Positions 1 to 6,356 of a stretch of DNA of 8,690 bases are shown here, piece by piece (positions within the stretch are counted from its first letter, which is position 1; each line of letters opens with the position of its first letter). The notes beneath the pieces are model-generated. The model had not been told where the DNA came from. It worked only from the letters and a program-made list of their open reading frames with translations, and searched no databases. Both the position numbers and the translations under genes were made by a program. The DNA lies in the NCBI GenBank assembly GCA_946480675.1, contig CAMLKS010000078.1, positions 1-8,690 of the forward strand, read 5' to 3'. The DNA comes from an uncultured Bacteroidota bacterium. Lineage in GTDB: Bacteria > Bacteroidota > Bacteroidia > Chitinophagales > Chitinophagaceae.

Positions 1-1
1 C

Positions 2-82
2 GCAGAACTGAAATCTGGTCAGCGTACCGGTGTTACAGTAGAAGATATCGGCGGCATTGAGTGCCAGAAATGTCACTACTAA
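2..82 (+). CDS. actA: C-terminal end of a multiheme cytochrome c, probably ACIII subunit ActA (partial)
   Basis: Only the last 26 codons are present, open at the window edge and ending in TAA at 80-82. The peptide ends IECQKCHY, so a CXXCH heme c motif (codons at 62-76) lies one residue before the C-terminus. A gene directly upstream of actB and co-directional with it is normally actA in Bacteroidota; that protein is a membrane-anchored multiheme (usually pentaheme) cytochrome c that carries electrons from the quinol-oxidising core towards ActE or the oxidase. The heme motif is seen directly; the ActA identity is inferred from position, because the other heme motifs and the membrane anchor lie outside the window. 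Another multiheme cytochrome is possible but less likely. The gap to actB is 75 bases. Confidence 0.75.
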   Translation, partial: AELKSGQRTGVTVEDIGGIECQKCHY

Positions 83-122
83 TACTTAGGTTTCAGCGAT
101 ATTTTTCACATAATTAAAAATT

Positions 123-149
123 ATTCGGAAACACAATATTATACCGAAT
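123..149 (+). other. Inverted repeat (potential hairpin) just before the actB start
   Basis: ATTCGG at 123-128 and CCGAAT at 144-149 form a perfect 6-base inverted repeat around a 15-base A/T-rich loop. The repeat ends 8 bases before the actB ATG. No T-tract follows, so it does not look like a rho-independent terminator. It could be an RNA processing or stability element, or could affect actB translation. It could also be chance, since the stem is short. Confidence 0.3.
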
Positions 150-157
150 CAAACCAT

Positions 158-3100
158 ATGAGTCAAAAAAAATATTGGAAGGGTTTGGAAGAGCTGAATG
201 AAACATCGGCTCATCAAAACGTGGTAGATAACGAGTTTAAAGAGTCGTTGCCGTTTGATATCAGCGGTACCTTGCTTGATGCTACCACCCCCCGCCGCGA
301 CTTTTTGAAATTCTTAGGTTTCAGCACGGCAGCAGCTACACTGGCTGCAAGTTGTGAAATGCCTGTACGTAAAGTCATTCCGTATGCTATCAAGCCGGAA
401 GAAATTATACCGGGCGTTCCTAATTACTACGCTTCTACATACGTTGATGGCGGCGATTATTGCGCAATTGTTGTTAAAACGCGCGATGGCCGTCCGATAA
501 AACTGGAAGGTAATACCCTTTCTTCGATAACGCAGGGTGCTACATCTGCACGCGTTCAGGCTTCAGTGCTGAACCTGTACGATAAAGCACGCCTTCGCCA
601 TCCGGGTAGCGTGAATGATAAAGGTGAAGTAGCTGAATCTACATTTGAAGCACTGGACCGCCGAATTACCGAAGCACTGGCTGGTGAAACACGTCCTGTG
701 TACATCGTTACTGCTTCTATACTAAGCCCTACTACAAAAGACGTAATCAACCAATTTATAGCAAAATACCCTAACGCGAAACATGTGGTTTACAACCCGG
801 TTTCTTACAGCGGTATGCTGCTGGCAAATGAAGCAAGCTACGGCAAGCGTGCATTGCCTTCTTATCACTTTGATAAGGCCCAAACGATAGTGAGCCTGGG
901 TGCTGACTTCCTGGGTACATGGTTGTCTCCGATAGAATTCTCTAAGCAATACGGTATTGGCCGCAAAATAAGCGCAAACAATGCCAGGATGTCTAAGCAC
1001 TACCAGGTGGAACCTAACCACACTATTTCTGGTGCAAGTGCCGACTTCCGTGCTACCTGCAAGCCATCTGAAATGGGTGCTGTAGCTGTGGCGCTTTACA
1101 ATGCAGTAACTACAGGTGCTGCGCCGGCATTCGCCAGCAAAAAGCTGAACGAACTGGTAACTAAAGCAGCGGCCGACCTGAAAAAAGGTAATGGCCTGGT
1201 AGTATGCGGTAGCAATGATGTAAATATTCAAACTGTTATCAACGCCATCAACAGTGCGATAGGTGCCAACGGTACTACTATTAACTGGGCAGTTAACAGC
1301 AACTACAGGCAAGGTATAGATGCCGATATGGTAGCGCTGACAGAGGCTATGAACAATGGCCAGGTAGGTGCAGTGCTGCTGCAAGGCGTGAACCCTGTTT
1401 ACGATTATTACAACGGTAAGAAATTTGCCGACGGCCTGGCGAAAGTACCGGTAACGGTTTCTTTTGCAGAACGTATGGACGAAACGGCTCAGAAATGTAA
1501 GTACGTAGTACCTGATCATCACTTCCTGGAAAGCTGGGGTGATGCAGAGCCTAAGACAGGATATTACAGCCTGATGCAGCCGGGTATTGCACCACTGTTC
1601 AAAACACGTGCCTTCCAGGATAGCCTGCTGGCATGGAGCGGTTCAGCTACTACTTACGGCGACTACTGGAAACAATACTGGAGTACAAAACTGGGTGGCC
1701 AGGTTGCTTTTGATAAAGCACTGCAAGACGGTATCATAGAGCCTGCAGGAGAAATGCCAATGGCGGGTGCTGCTTTCGCAGGAAATGCTGGTGCTGCCAT
1801 AGCTGCTATACAGGCCAAGAAAGCCGGTGCAGGTTTGGAAGTGATGGTGTATGAAAAAGTGGCAATAGGTGCCGGTGGTGCATGGAGTAACAACCCATGG
1901 CTGCAGGAAATGCCTGACCCCATTACCAAAGCTACGTGGGACAACTACGTGTGTGTATCGCCCAAGAAAGCTAAAGAACTGGGTGAAGAGCTGACAGGCA
2001 TCACCGAGGTAGAGAATAAAAAACGTGTACTGAAAGTAAAAGCTAACGGCCAGGAAATATCATTGCCAATGGTAGTGGTGCCGGGTATGCACAATGATGT
2101 GATAGCGATAGCCTTAGGTTACGGACGTGATGCAAAAGTAGGCCGCGCGGCTGCCAACACAGGTAAGAACGCCTTCCCGTTGGTTACTTTCAACGGCCAG
2201 ACATTTGAATACAATACAAATGCTACGATAGAAAAAACGGCAGATGTTTTTGATGTGGCTATAACACAGACACACCATAGCTATGAAGGCCGTGCTATCA
2301 TACATGAATATACGCTGGATGAATTCAGCAAAGATCCTAAGCACCTGATAAAGGAGCGTGAGAAAGAACTGAGCCATTATGCCGGCCTTCCATGGGAAGA
2401 GCATGGTGCAGGTCACGAAGGTGGTGAAGCACACGGCGGTGGCCACGGCGAAGCAACGCATAGCGGTGGACATGACAATGCATTAGGCATTGCCCCTGTA
2501 CCGGCACGCGGCAGGGAAGCAGCAGGCGAATCGGCCTTTGATAAAGGTTTCCGTGAAAATGGTACACTGTACCCTACATACGAAGCTCCGGGTATCCACT
2601 GGGGCATGTCTATCGACCTGACGGCTTGTACCGGTTGCGGTGCCTGCGTTATAGGTTGCCAGGCAGAAAATAACATTTCTGTAGTAGGTAAAACACACGT
2701 ACTGAAATCTCAGGAAATGCACTGGTTGCGTATCGACCGTTACTTCAGCGGTATGCCTGATGATCCGGATACGATCCAGACAGTATTCCAACCAATGCTG
2801 TGCCAGCACTGCGATAACGCACCTTGCGAAAACGTTTGCCCGGTATCTGCTACCAACCACAGCAGCGAAGGTTTGAACCAAATGGCTTATAACCGTTGCA
2901 TCGGTACTAAATACTGTGCTAACAACTGTCCTTATAAAGTGCGTCACTTCAACTGGATGGACTGGAACGGTGCAGACTGCTTTGAAGATAACCTGTATGA
3001 AGATGGCCGTCGTGATGACATGAACGATGACCTGACGCGTATGGTACTGAACCCGGATGTAACAGTACGTAGCCGTGGTGTGATGGAAAAATGTAGCTTC

Positions 3101-3406
3101 TGCGTGCAACGCCTGCAGGATGGCAAACTGGCTGCGAAGAAAGAAGGTCGTCCGTTGAAAGATGGTGAAGTAAAAACGGCTTGTCAGCAGGCATGTGCTT
3201 CAGACTGTATCATCTTTGGTGATGTGAACGATCCGAACAGTGAAATAGCTAAAGTGCGTTTCAAAGACCAGAAAGAAAGGGTATTCTATGTGCTGGAGCA
3301 GATACATACTTTACCTAACATCAACTACCTGTCTAAAATCCGTAATACGGATGTGATAGTAGCCGGTGATGAAAAACTGGACGGTATTTTCAAGGCGCAT
3401 ATATAA
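158..3406 (+). CDS. actB: ACIII subunit ActB: molybdopterin-oxidoreductase-like domain joined to a four-cluster Fe-S domain
   Basis: This 1082-residue protein is the peripheral electron-transfer subunit of the quinol:cytochrome c oxidoreductase. Residues 45-56 (TPRRDFLKFLGF) are a twin-arginine motif, followed by an alanine-rich stretch ending in a lipobox-like LAASC (Cys66). This indicates Tat export and possible lipidation. Residues of about 75-735 resemble the catalytic fold of molybdopterin oxidoreductases; family knowledge says this domain binds no Mo cofactor in ActB. A Gly/His-rich linker (about 740-790) leads to a ferredoxin-like domain with four cysteine groups: C824/827/830/834; C882/885/890/894; C914/920/924; and C979/982 with C1009/1013. 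The third group reads CIGTKYCANNCP, with Thr917 where a fourth Cys would sit. This fits three [4Fe-4S] clusters and one [3Fe-4S], as known for ACIII. C1017 is an extra cysteine. ATG at 158 is chosen because it gives the usual N-terminal extension before the Tat motif. Confidence 0.96.
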   Translation: MSQKKYWKGLEELNETSAHQNVVDNEFKESLPFDISGTLLDATTPRRDFLKFLGFSTAAATLAASCEMPVRKVIPYAIKPEEIIPGVPNYYASTYVDGGDYCAIVVKTRDGRPIKLEGNTLSSITQGATSARVQASVLNLYDKARLRHPGSVNDKGEVAESTFEALDRRITEALAGETRPVYIVTASILSPTTKDVINQFIAKYPNAKHVVYNPVSYSGMLLANEASYGKRALPSYHFDKAQTIVSLGADFLGTWLSPIEFSKQYGIGRKISANNARMSKHYQVEPNHTISGASADFRATCKPSEMGAVAVALYNAVTTGAAPAFASKKLNELVTKAAADLKKGNGLVVCGSNDVNIQTVINAINSAIGANGTTINWAVNSNYRQGIDADMVALTEAMNNGQVGAVLLQGVNPVYDYYNGKKFADGLAKVPVTVSFAERMDETAQKCKYVVPDHHFLESWGDAEPKTGYYSLMQPGIAPLFKTRAFQDSLLAWSGSATTYGDYWKQYWSTKLGGQVAFDKALQDGIIEPAGEMPMAGAAFAGNAGAAIAAIQAKKAGAGLEVMVYEKVAIGAGGAWSNNPWLQEMPDPITKATWDNYVCVSPKKAKELGEELTGITEVENKKRVLKVKANGQEISLPMVVVPGMHNDVIAIALGYGRDAKVGRAAANTGKNAFPLVTFNGQTFEYNTNATIEKTADVFDVAITQTHHSYEGRAIIHEYTLDEFSKDPKHLIKEREKELSHYAGLPWEEHGAGHEGGEAHGGGHGEATHSGGHDNALGIAPVPARGREAAGESAFDKGFRENGTLYPTYEAPGIHWGMSIDLTACTGCGACVIGCQAENNISVVGKTHVLKSQEMHWLRIDRYFSGMPDDPDTIQTVFQPMLCQHCDNAPCENVCPVSATNHSSEGLNQMAYNRCIGTKYCANNCPYKVRHFNWMDWNGADCFEDNLYEDGRRDDMNDDLTRMVLNPDVTVRSRGVMEKCSFCVQRLQDGKLAAKKEGRPLKDGEVKTACQQACASDCIIFGDVNDPNSEIAKVRFKDQKERVFYVLEQIHTLPNINYLSKIRNTDVIVAGDEKLDGIFKAHI
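2402..2473 (+). other. Histidine/glycine-rich linker inside ActB
   Basis: These codons encode ActB residues 749-772, which contain six histidines (749, 753, 759, 763, 768, 772) set among Gly, Glu and Ala. The segment lies between the molybdopterin-like domain and the Fe-S domain. It looks like a flexible interdomain linker; metal binding is a possibility inferred from composition only. Confidence 0.7.
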
Positions 3407-3414
3407 TAAAATCG

Positions 3415-3429
3415 ATGCCTTCGGGGCAT
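3415..3429 (+). other. Small inverted repeat after actB
   Basis: ATGCC (3415-3419) pairs with GGCAT (3425-3429) around a TTCGG loop, starting 9 bases after the actB stop. It could form a compact hairpin in the mRNA. No T-run follows and actC comes soon after, so a processing or 3'-end-protecting role is more plausible than termination. The stem is only 5 base pairs, so confidence is low. Confidence 0.3.
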
Positions 3430-3440
3430 TAACCATAGAA

Positions 3441-3471
3441 GTGAAAAGGCAGTGAGAAGGAAAGTGAAAGG
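3441..3471 (+). repeat. Purine-rich triplicated 8-9 base unit between actB and actC
   Basis: Three imperfect direct copies occur in phase: GTGAAAAGG (3441-3449), GTGAGAAGG (3452-3460) and GTGAAAGG (3464-3471), spaced 11-12 bases apart. They lie in the longest intergenic gap of the window (108 bases, 3407-3514), on an almost pure purine strand. This could be a protein-binding or ribosome/RNA-binding segment, or a slippage product. The function is unknown. Confidence 0.4.
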
Positions 3472-3514
3472 AGCCGCTAAAAAAATTAAAACGAACTATT
3501 ACTAATTACGTGCT

Positions 3515-4951
3515 ATGCATTTAAAGTACGAATCATTTGTACGGGAACCGCTGGTAGATGGTGATAAAACATATCACCAGGTGACAGAAGACATCGTTCG
3601 CCCTATTGAGCAGAAACCGGGCCGCATGTGGTATGTTGGCTTCTTCTTTTCGGTAATTCTGCTGGGTTTCGGTGCTTTTTCCGTATTCTGGGAGGTTTAT
3701 TATGGTATAGGTGTATGGGGCATCAACCGTACCGTAGGTTGGGGATGGGATATCACCAACTTCGTATGGTGGGTAGGTATCGGTCACGCCGGTACGCTTA
3801 TCTCGGCTATCCTTTTACTATTCCGCCAGGGCTGGCGTACCGGTGTAAACCGTGCGGCTGAGGCGATGACCATCTTCGCGGTAATGTGCGCGGGCCAGTT
3901 CCCGATATTCCACATGGGCCGTGTATGGGATGGTTTCTTTGTACTGCCTTATCCAAACACGCGTGGTGCATTATGGCCAAACTTTAACTCGGCACTTCTT
4001 TGGGACGTGTTCGCGATCTCTACTTACTTTACCGTATCGCTGTTGTTCTGGTATTCAGGTCTTGTTCCTGACTTTGCAACTATACGTGACCGCGCTAAAA
4101 CAAAATTCCGTAAGCGTATGTACGGCCTGGCATCTTTCGGTTGGACAGGTACTGCCAAAAACTGGCAACGCCACGAGGCGTTGTCTCTGGTACTGGCTGG
4201 CTTAAGTACACCGCTGGTACTTTCCGTACACACGATCGTATCTTTCGACTTCGCTACATCAGTAATACCAGGTTGGCATACAACCATCTTCCCTCCATAC
4301 TTCGTTGCGGGCGCCATCTTCTCAGGTTTCGCGATGGTGAACACCCTGCTGATCATCTGCCGTAAGATCATGGGCCTGGAGGATTACATTACTGTTGGCC
4401 ACCTGGAGGCTATGAATAAGGTAATAGTACTTACCGGTTCGATAGTAGGTGTGGCTTATCTTACAGAGCTGTTTATGTCTTGGTACAGTGGTGTTCTTTA
4501 CGAACAGGAAGCGTTCAAATGGCGTATCCTTGGCCCATACTGGTGGAGCTACTGGGCGATGATGACATGTAACGTGGTATCTCCGCAGCTATTCTGGTTC
4601 AAGAAACTGCGCCGTAATATTCCGTTCACTTTCATTATGTCTATAGTTGTGAATATTGGTATGTGGTTTGAGCGTTTTGTAATCATCGTTACTTCACTGT
4701 ATCGCGATTACATTCCGGGTAGCTGGACATACTATAGCCCAACGTGGCCTGAGATAGGTTTCTATCTGGGTACATTCGGCCTCTTCTTTACATGCTTCTT
4801 CCTGTTTGCCAAATACTTCCCTGTTATCGCGATAGCTGAGATCAAGTTTGTATTGAAAACATCTGGCGAAAGCTATAAGAATAAAATGGAAGTGATAGAT
4901 GCGAAAAGCACGGAAGAGTTTAAGCACGAACTAGACCATGCGCATCACTAA
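3515..4951 (+). CDS. actC: ACIII integral membrane subunit ActC (NrfD/PsrC family), quinol-binding
   Basis: This 478-residue polytopic protein of the NrfD/PsrC family forms part of the membrane core of ACIII and is the subunit expected to oxidise menaquinol. About ten hydrophobic spans are visible, at roughly residues 39-60, 87-104, 114-135, 158-182, 222-242, 258-284, 302-326, 341-361, 372-397 and 413-440. Polar residues inside spans, such as His133 (FPIFHMGR), Asp164 (LLWDVF) and Asp245 (SFDFA), are candidates for the quinol site or proton path; that assignment is inference. The N-terminus (YESFVREPLV and KTYHQVTEDI) is the conserved cytosolic segment of the family, supporting ATG at 3515. 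The C-terminus ends HELDHAHH. It follows actB by 108 bases and precedes actD by 53. The length is normal and nothing is broken. Confidence 0.96.
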   Translation: MHLKYESFVREPLVDGDKTYHQVTEDIVRPIEQKPGRMWYVGFFFSVILLGFGAFSVFWEVYYGIGVWGINRTVGWGWDITNFVWWVGIGHAGTLISAILLLFRQGWRTGVNRAAEAMTIFAVMCAGQFPIFHMGRVWDGFFVLPYPNTRGALWPNFNSALLWDVFAISTYFTVSLLFWYSGLVPDFATIRDRAKTKFRKRMYGLASFGWTGTAKNWQRHEALSLVLAGLSTPLVLSVHTIVSFDFATSVIPGWHTTIFPPYFVAGAIFSGFAMVNTLLIICRKIMGLEDYITVGHLEAMNKVIVLTGSIVGVAYLTELFMSWYSGVLYEQEAFKWRILGPYWWSYWAMMTCNVVSPQLFWFKKLRRNIPFTFIMSIVVNIGMWFERFVIIVTSLYRDYIPGSWTYYSPTWPEIGFYLGTFGLFFTCFFLFAKYFPVIAIAEIKFVLKTSGESYKNKMEVIDAKSTEEFKHELDHAHH

Positions 4952-4963
4952 TCGATTGATTAG
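4948..4963 (+). other. Inverted repeat overlapping the actC stop codon
   Basis: CTAATC (4948-4953) and GATTAG (4958-4963) form a perfect 6-base inverted repeat with a GATT loop, and the actC TAA (4949-4951) lies within the left arm. The stem is A/T-rich and would be weak. It has no following T-tract, and transcription must continue into actD. Confidence 0.25.
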
Positions 4964-4989
4964 CAATAATAAAGTTGATTTTAAACACA

Positions 4990-5002
4990 TTGAATTTTAA
5001 AT
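4990..5002 (+). promoter_or_regulatory. A/T-rich leader before actD, identical to the one before actE
   Basis: TTGAATTTTAAAT ends 2 bases before the actD ATG, and the same 13 bases recur at 5617-5629 before actE. There is no purine-rich Shine-Dalgarno sequence near the start. A/T-rich unstructured leaders are the usual replacement for Shine-Dalgarno sequences in Bacteroidota, so a translation-initiation role is a reasonable inference. Confidence 0.35.
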
Positions 5003-5004
5003 AA

Positions 5005-5592
5005 ATGGCTATAAAGAAATTTGCAGTTGCTTGTTACGATGATGAGGAAGTGCTGTTTCCTGCAGTAAAGAAAGTGCGCAACAGCGGCTATAAACTGCAC
5101 GATGTATATACGCCTTTCCCTGTGCACGGGCTTGACGGTGCACTGGGCCTGAAAGAAACGGACCTTCACGTTGCGGGCTTTATCTACGGTATCGCAGGTA
5201 CCTGCACTGCAGTTGGTTTTATGTCATGGATATTCATGAGCGACTGGCCGGTAAACTTCGGCGGTAAGCCTCACTTTTCACTGCCTGCCTTCATACCTAT
5301 CACTTTCGAGTTGACGGTACTGTTTGCAGCGGTAGGTATGGTGCTTACCTTCTGCTACCTGAACCAGATAATGCCGGGTGTTAAGAAACACGTTTTCCAT
5401 CCGCGTCAATCAGATGACCTGTTTGTAATAGCGCTGGAAATCAATGAGCAAGTAAGTGAACAAGAAGTAACAGATTTCCTGAAATCTACAGGTGCTGTTG
5501 AAACTTCGATTCAAATAGCAGAATCAGAATGGTGGTATGGCCGTTTTGATAAAGATGAACCTTATCAGCAGTATAAAACTGTAAATGGTTAA
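5005..5592 (+). CDS. actD: ACIII membrane subunit ActD (DUF3341-type)
   Basis: This 195-residue small membrane subunit of ACIII matches the ActD/DUF3341 pattern. It has a soluble N-terminal part (KKFAVACYDDEEVLFPAVKK, residues 4-23), then two transmembrane segments (about 54-78 and 96-118), and a soluble C-terminal domain rich in charged residues. The Y-x-P-F-P-V-H-G-L-D segment at residues 35-44 is characteristic of the family. ActD contributes structurally to the membrane core and binds no known cofactor. ATG at 5005 starts the expected N-terminus directly. It sits 53 bases after actC and 42 before the chosen actE start. The length is typical and nothing is broken. Confidence 0.93.
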   Translation: MAIKKFAVACYDDEEVLFPAVKKVRNSGYKLHDVYTPFPVHGLDGALGLKETDLHVAGFIYGIAGTCTAVGFMSWIFMSDWPVNFGGKPHFSLPAFIPITFELTVLFAAVGMVLTFCYLNQIMPGVKKHVFHPRQSDDLFVIALEINEQVSEQEVTDFLKSTGAVETSIQIAESEWWYGRFDKDEPYQQYKTVNG

Positions 5593-5616
5593 GGCAAACT
5601 TCAAATTTTTGAAATT

Positions 5617-5629
5617 TTGAATTTTAAAT
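5617..5629 (+). promoter_or_regulatory. A/T-rich leader before actE, copy of the actD leader
   Basis: TTGAATTTTAAAT is the second copy of the 13-mer at 4990-5002 and ends 5 bases before the actE ATG at 5635. Its TTG could be read as an alternative in-frame start at 5617, but the shared leader and the signal peptide position argue that this stretch is untranslated. Confidence 0.35.
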
Positions 5630-5634
5630 TGTTT

Positions 5635-6309
5635 ATGAGCAATACCAAAAGCATAGTAATAGCAACCCTCGCTGTAGGATTGGGACTTGCGTCTTGCAAT
5701 AGTGGCAGTATGCGCCGCAACCCCGGCAAGATATATGCACCCGATATGACCTACTCTCGTGCTTACGATGCTTATACAGAAAACCCCAACTTTGCAGATG
5801 GCCAGACAAGCCGCCTGCCTGTAGCAGGTACGGTAGCTATGGGAAAAGACCTGCCTGACCACCTGGTAGAAGGGGATACGAATGCTTACAAAAGCTTTAC
5901 AACAGATATGCGCTTTACAGAAGCGGAACTGGGTGAAGGTAAGCGCCTGTTTAACATATACTGCGGTATATGTCACGGTACGAACCTGGACGGACAGGGA
6001 CCATTGTATGTAAGTGGTAAATTTGCTGCAATGCCTGCTAACCTGAAAGATGCAAAATACCTGCACATGACCGCGGGTACTATGTACGCAGCCATTAAGT
6101 ATGGTAAAAATGCGATGGGTTCTTATGCAAGCCAGCTGGATGTAAAGCAACGCTGGATGGTGATTGCATACATGAAAAAAGTACAAGCAGATAACGGTGG
6201 TGATGCGTACACTTTCGGTACAACTACCCCGGCTGCAACAACTGCTGATACAACAAAACCGGTAGCAATGACAACACCTGCTGCAGGCGAACATGCTGAA
6301 AAGCACTAA
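5635..6309 (+). CDS. actE: ACIII subunit ActE: monoheme cytochrome c lipoprotein
   Basis: This 224-residue periplasmic cytochrome c relays electrons from the ActB/ActA part of ACIII to the terminal oxidase or a soluble carrier. Residues 1-21 are a lipoprotein signal peptide with a lipobox L-A-S-C, so Cys21 is the predicted lipidated N-terminus. One heme-binding motif, CGICH, lies at residues 110-114, and Met161 (KNAMGSYASQL) is the likely sixth heme ligand. The fold fits a class I cytochrome c, with YGKNAMGSYASQL and RWMVIAYMKK in the usual C-terminal positions. The last 25 or so residues are low-complexity (Thr, Ala, Pro) ending AGEHAEKH. I chose ATG at 5635 over an in-frame TTG at 5617, because the six extra residues would add nothing to the signal peptide and overlap a leader motif shared with actD. 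Confidence 0.93.
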   Translation: MSNTKSIVIATLAVGLGLASCNSGSMRRNPGKIYAPDMTYSRAYDAYTENPNFADGQTSRLPVAGTVAMGKDLPDHLVEGDTNAYKSFTTDMRFTEAELGEGKRLFNIYCGICHGTNLDGQGPLYVSGKFAAMPANLKDAKYLHMTAGTMYAAIKYGKNAMGSYASQLDVKQRWMVIAYMKKVQADNGGDAYTFGTTTPAATTADTTKPVAMTTPAAGEHAEKH

Positions 6310-6323
6310 TTGAGTAAAATAAT

Positions 6324-6356
6324 TTTAATAAACGTACTTCTAATAAGTTTAATAAA
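6324..6356 (+). promoter_or_regulatory. A/T-rich actF leader with a repeated TTTAATAAA
   Basis: TTTAATAAA occurs at 6324-6332 and again at 6348-6356, the second copy directly abutting the actF ATG. The 47-base gap has no Shine-Dalgarno-like purine block. The A/T-rich sequence fits Bacteroidota translation initiation; this is inference from composition. Confidence 0.3.

Noticed and set aside
85..325. 13-base direct repeat CTTAGGTTTCAGC at 85-97 and 313-325
   Set aside because: One copy is intergenic and the other encodes part of the Tat signal; a single 13-base match is expected by chance in a window of this size.
722..1522. Long open frame (266 codons) on the minus strand inside actB
   Set aside because: It is antisense to a well-supported gene; the peptide is rich in Cys, Tyr and Arg with no recognisable domain, as expected from reading actB codons backwards.
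2483..3109. Minus-strand open frame of 208 codons opposite the ActB Fe-S domain
   Set aside because: The plus strand here encodes four conserved cysteine groups; the antisense peptide shows no family signature.
158..3406. ActB as an active Mo enzyme, or as a flavoprotein because of its Gly/Ala-rich segment near residues 530-575
   Set aside because: Fusion to the Fe-S domain, the NPWLQEMPDPITKATWDNY segment and the act gene order identify ActB, whose Mo-like domain is known to lack the cofactor; the Gly/Ala stretch does not form a clear dinucleotide-binding motif.
3407..3514. Rho-independent terminator after actB
   Set aside because: The hairpin stem is 5 base pairs with no following T-tract, and the next act gene follows closely in the same direction.
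3515..4951. NrfD-type subunit of a nitrite or polysulfide reductase
   Set aside because: The family is the same, but actD, actE, actF and an oxidase gene follow, which is specific to ACIII.
5524..6306. Minus-strand open frame of 260 codons opposite actE
   Set aside because: It overlaps a cytochrome with clear heme and lipobox motifs; its Cys- and His-rich peptide has no domain and is a shadow of the actE codon pattern.
5617..6309. Longer ActE starting from TTG at 5617
   Set aside because: The ATG at 5635 gives a normal-length lipoprotein signal peptide, and the stretch 5617-5629 is a leader motif also found before actD.
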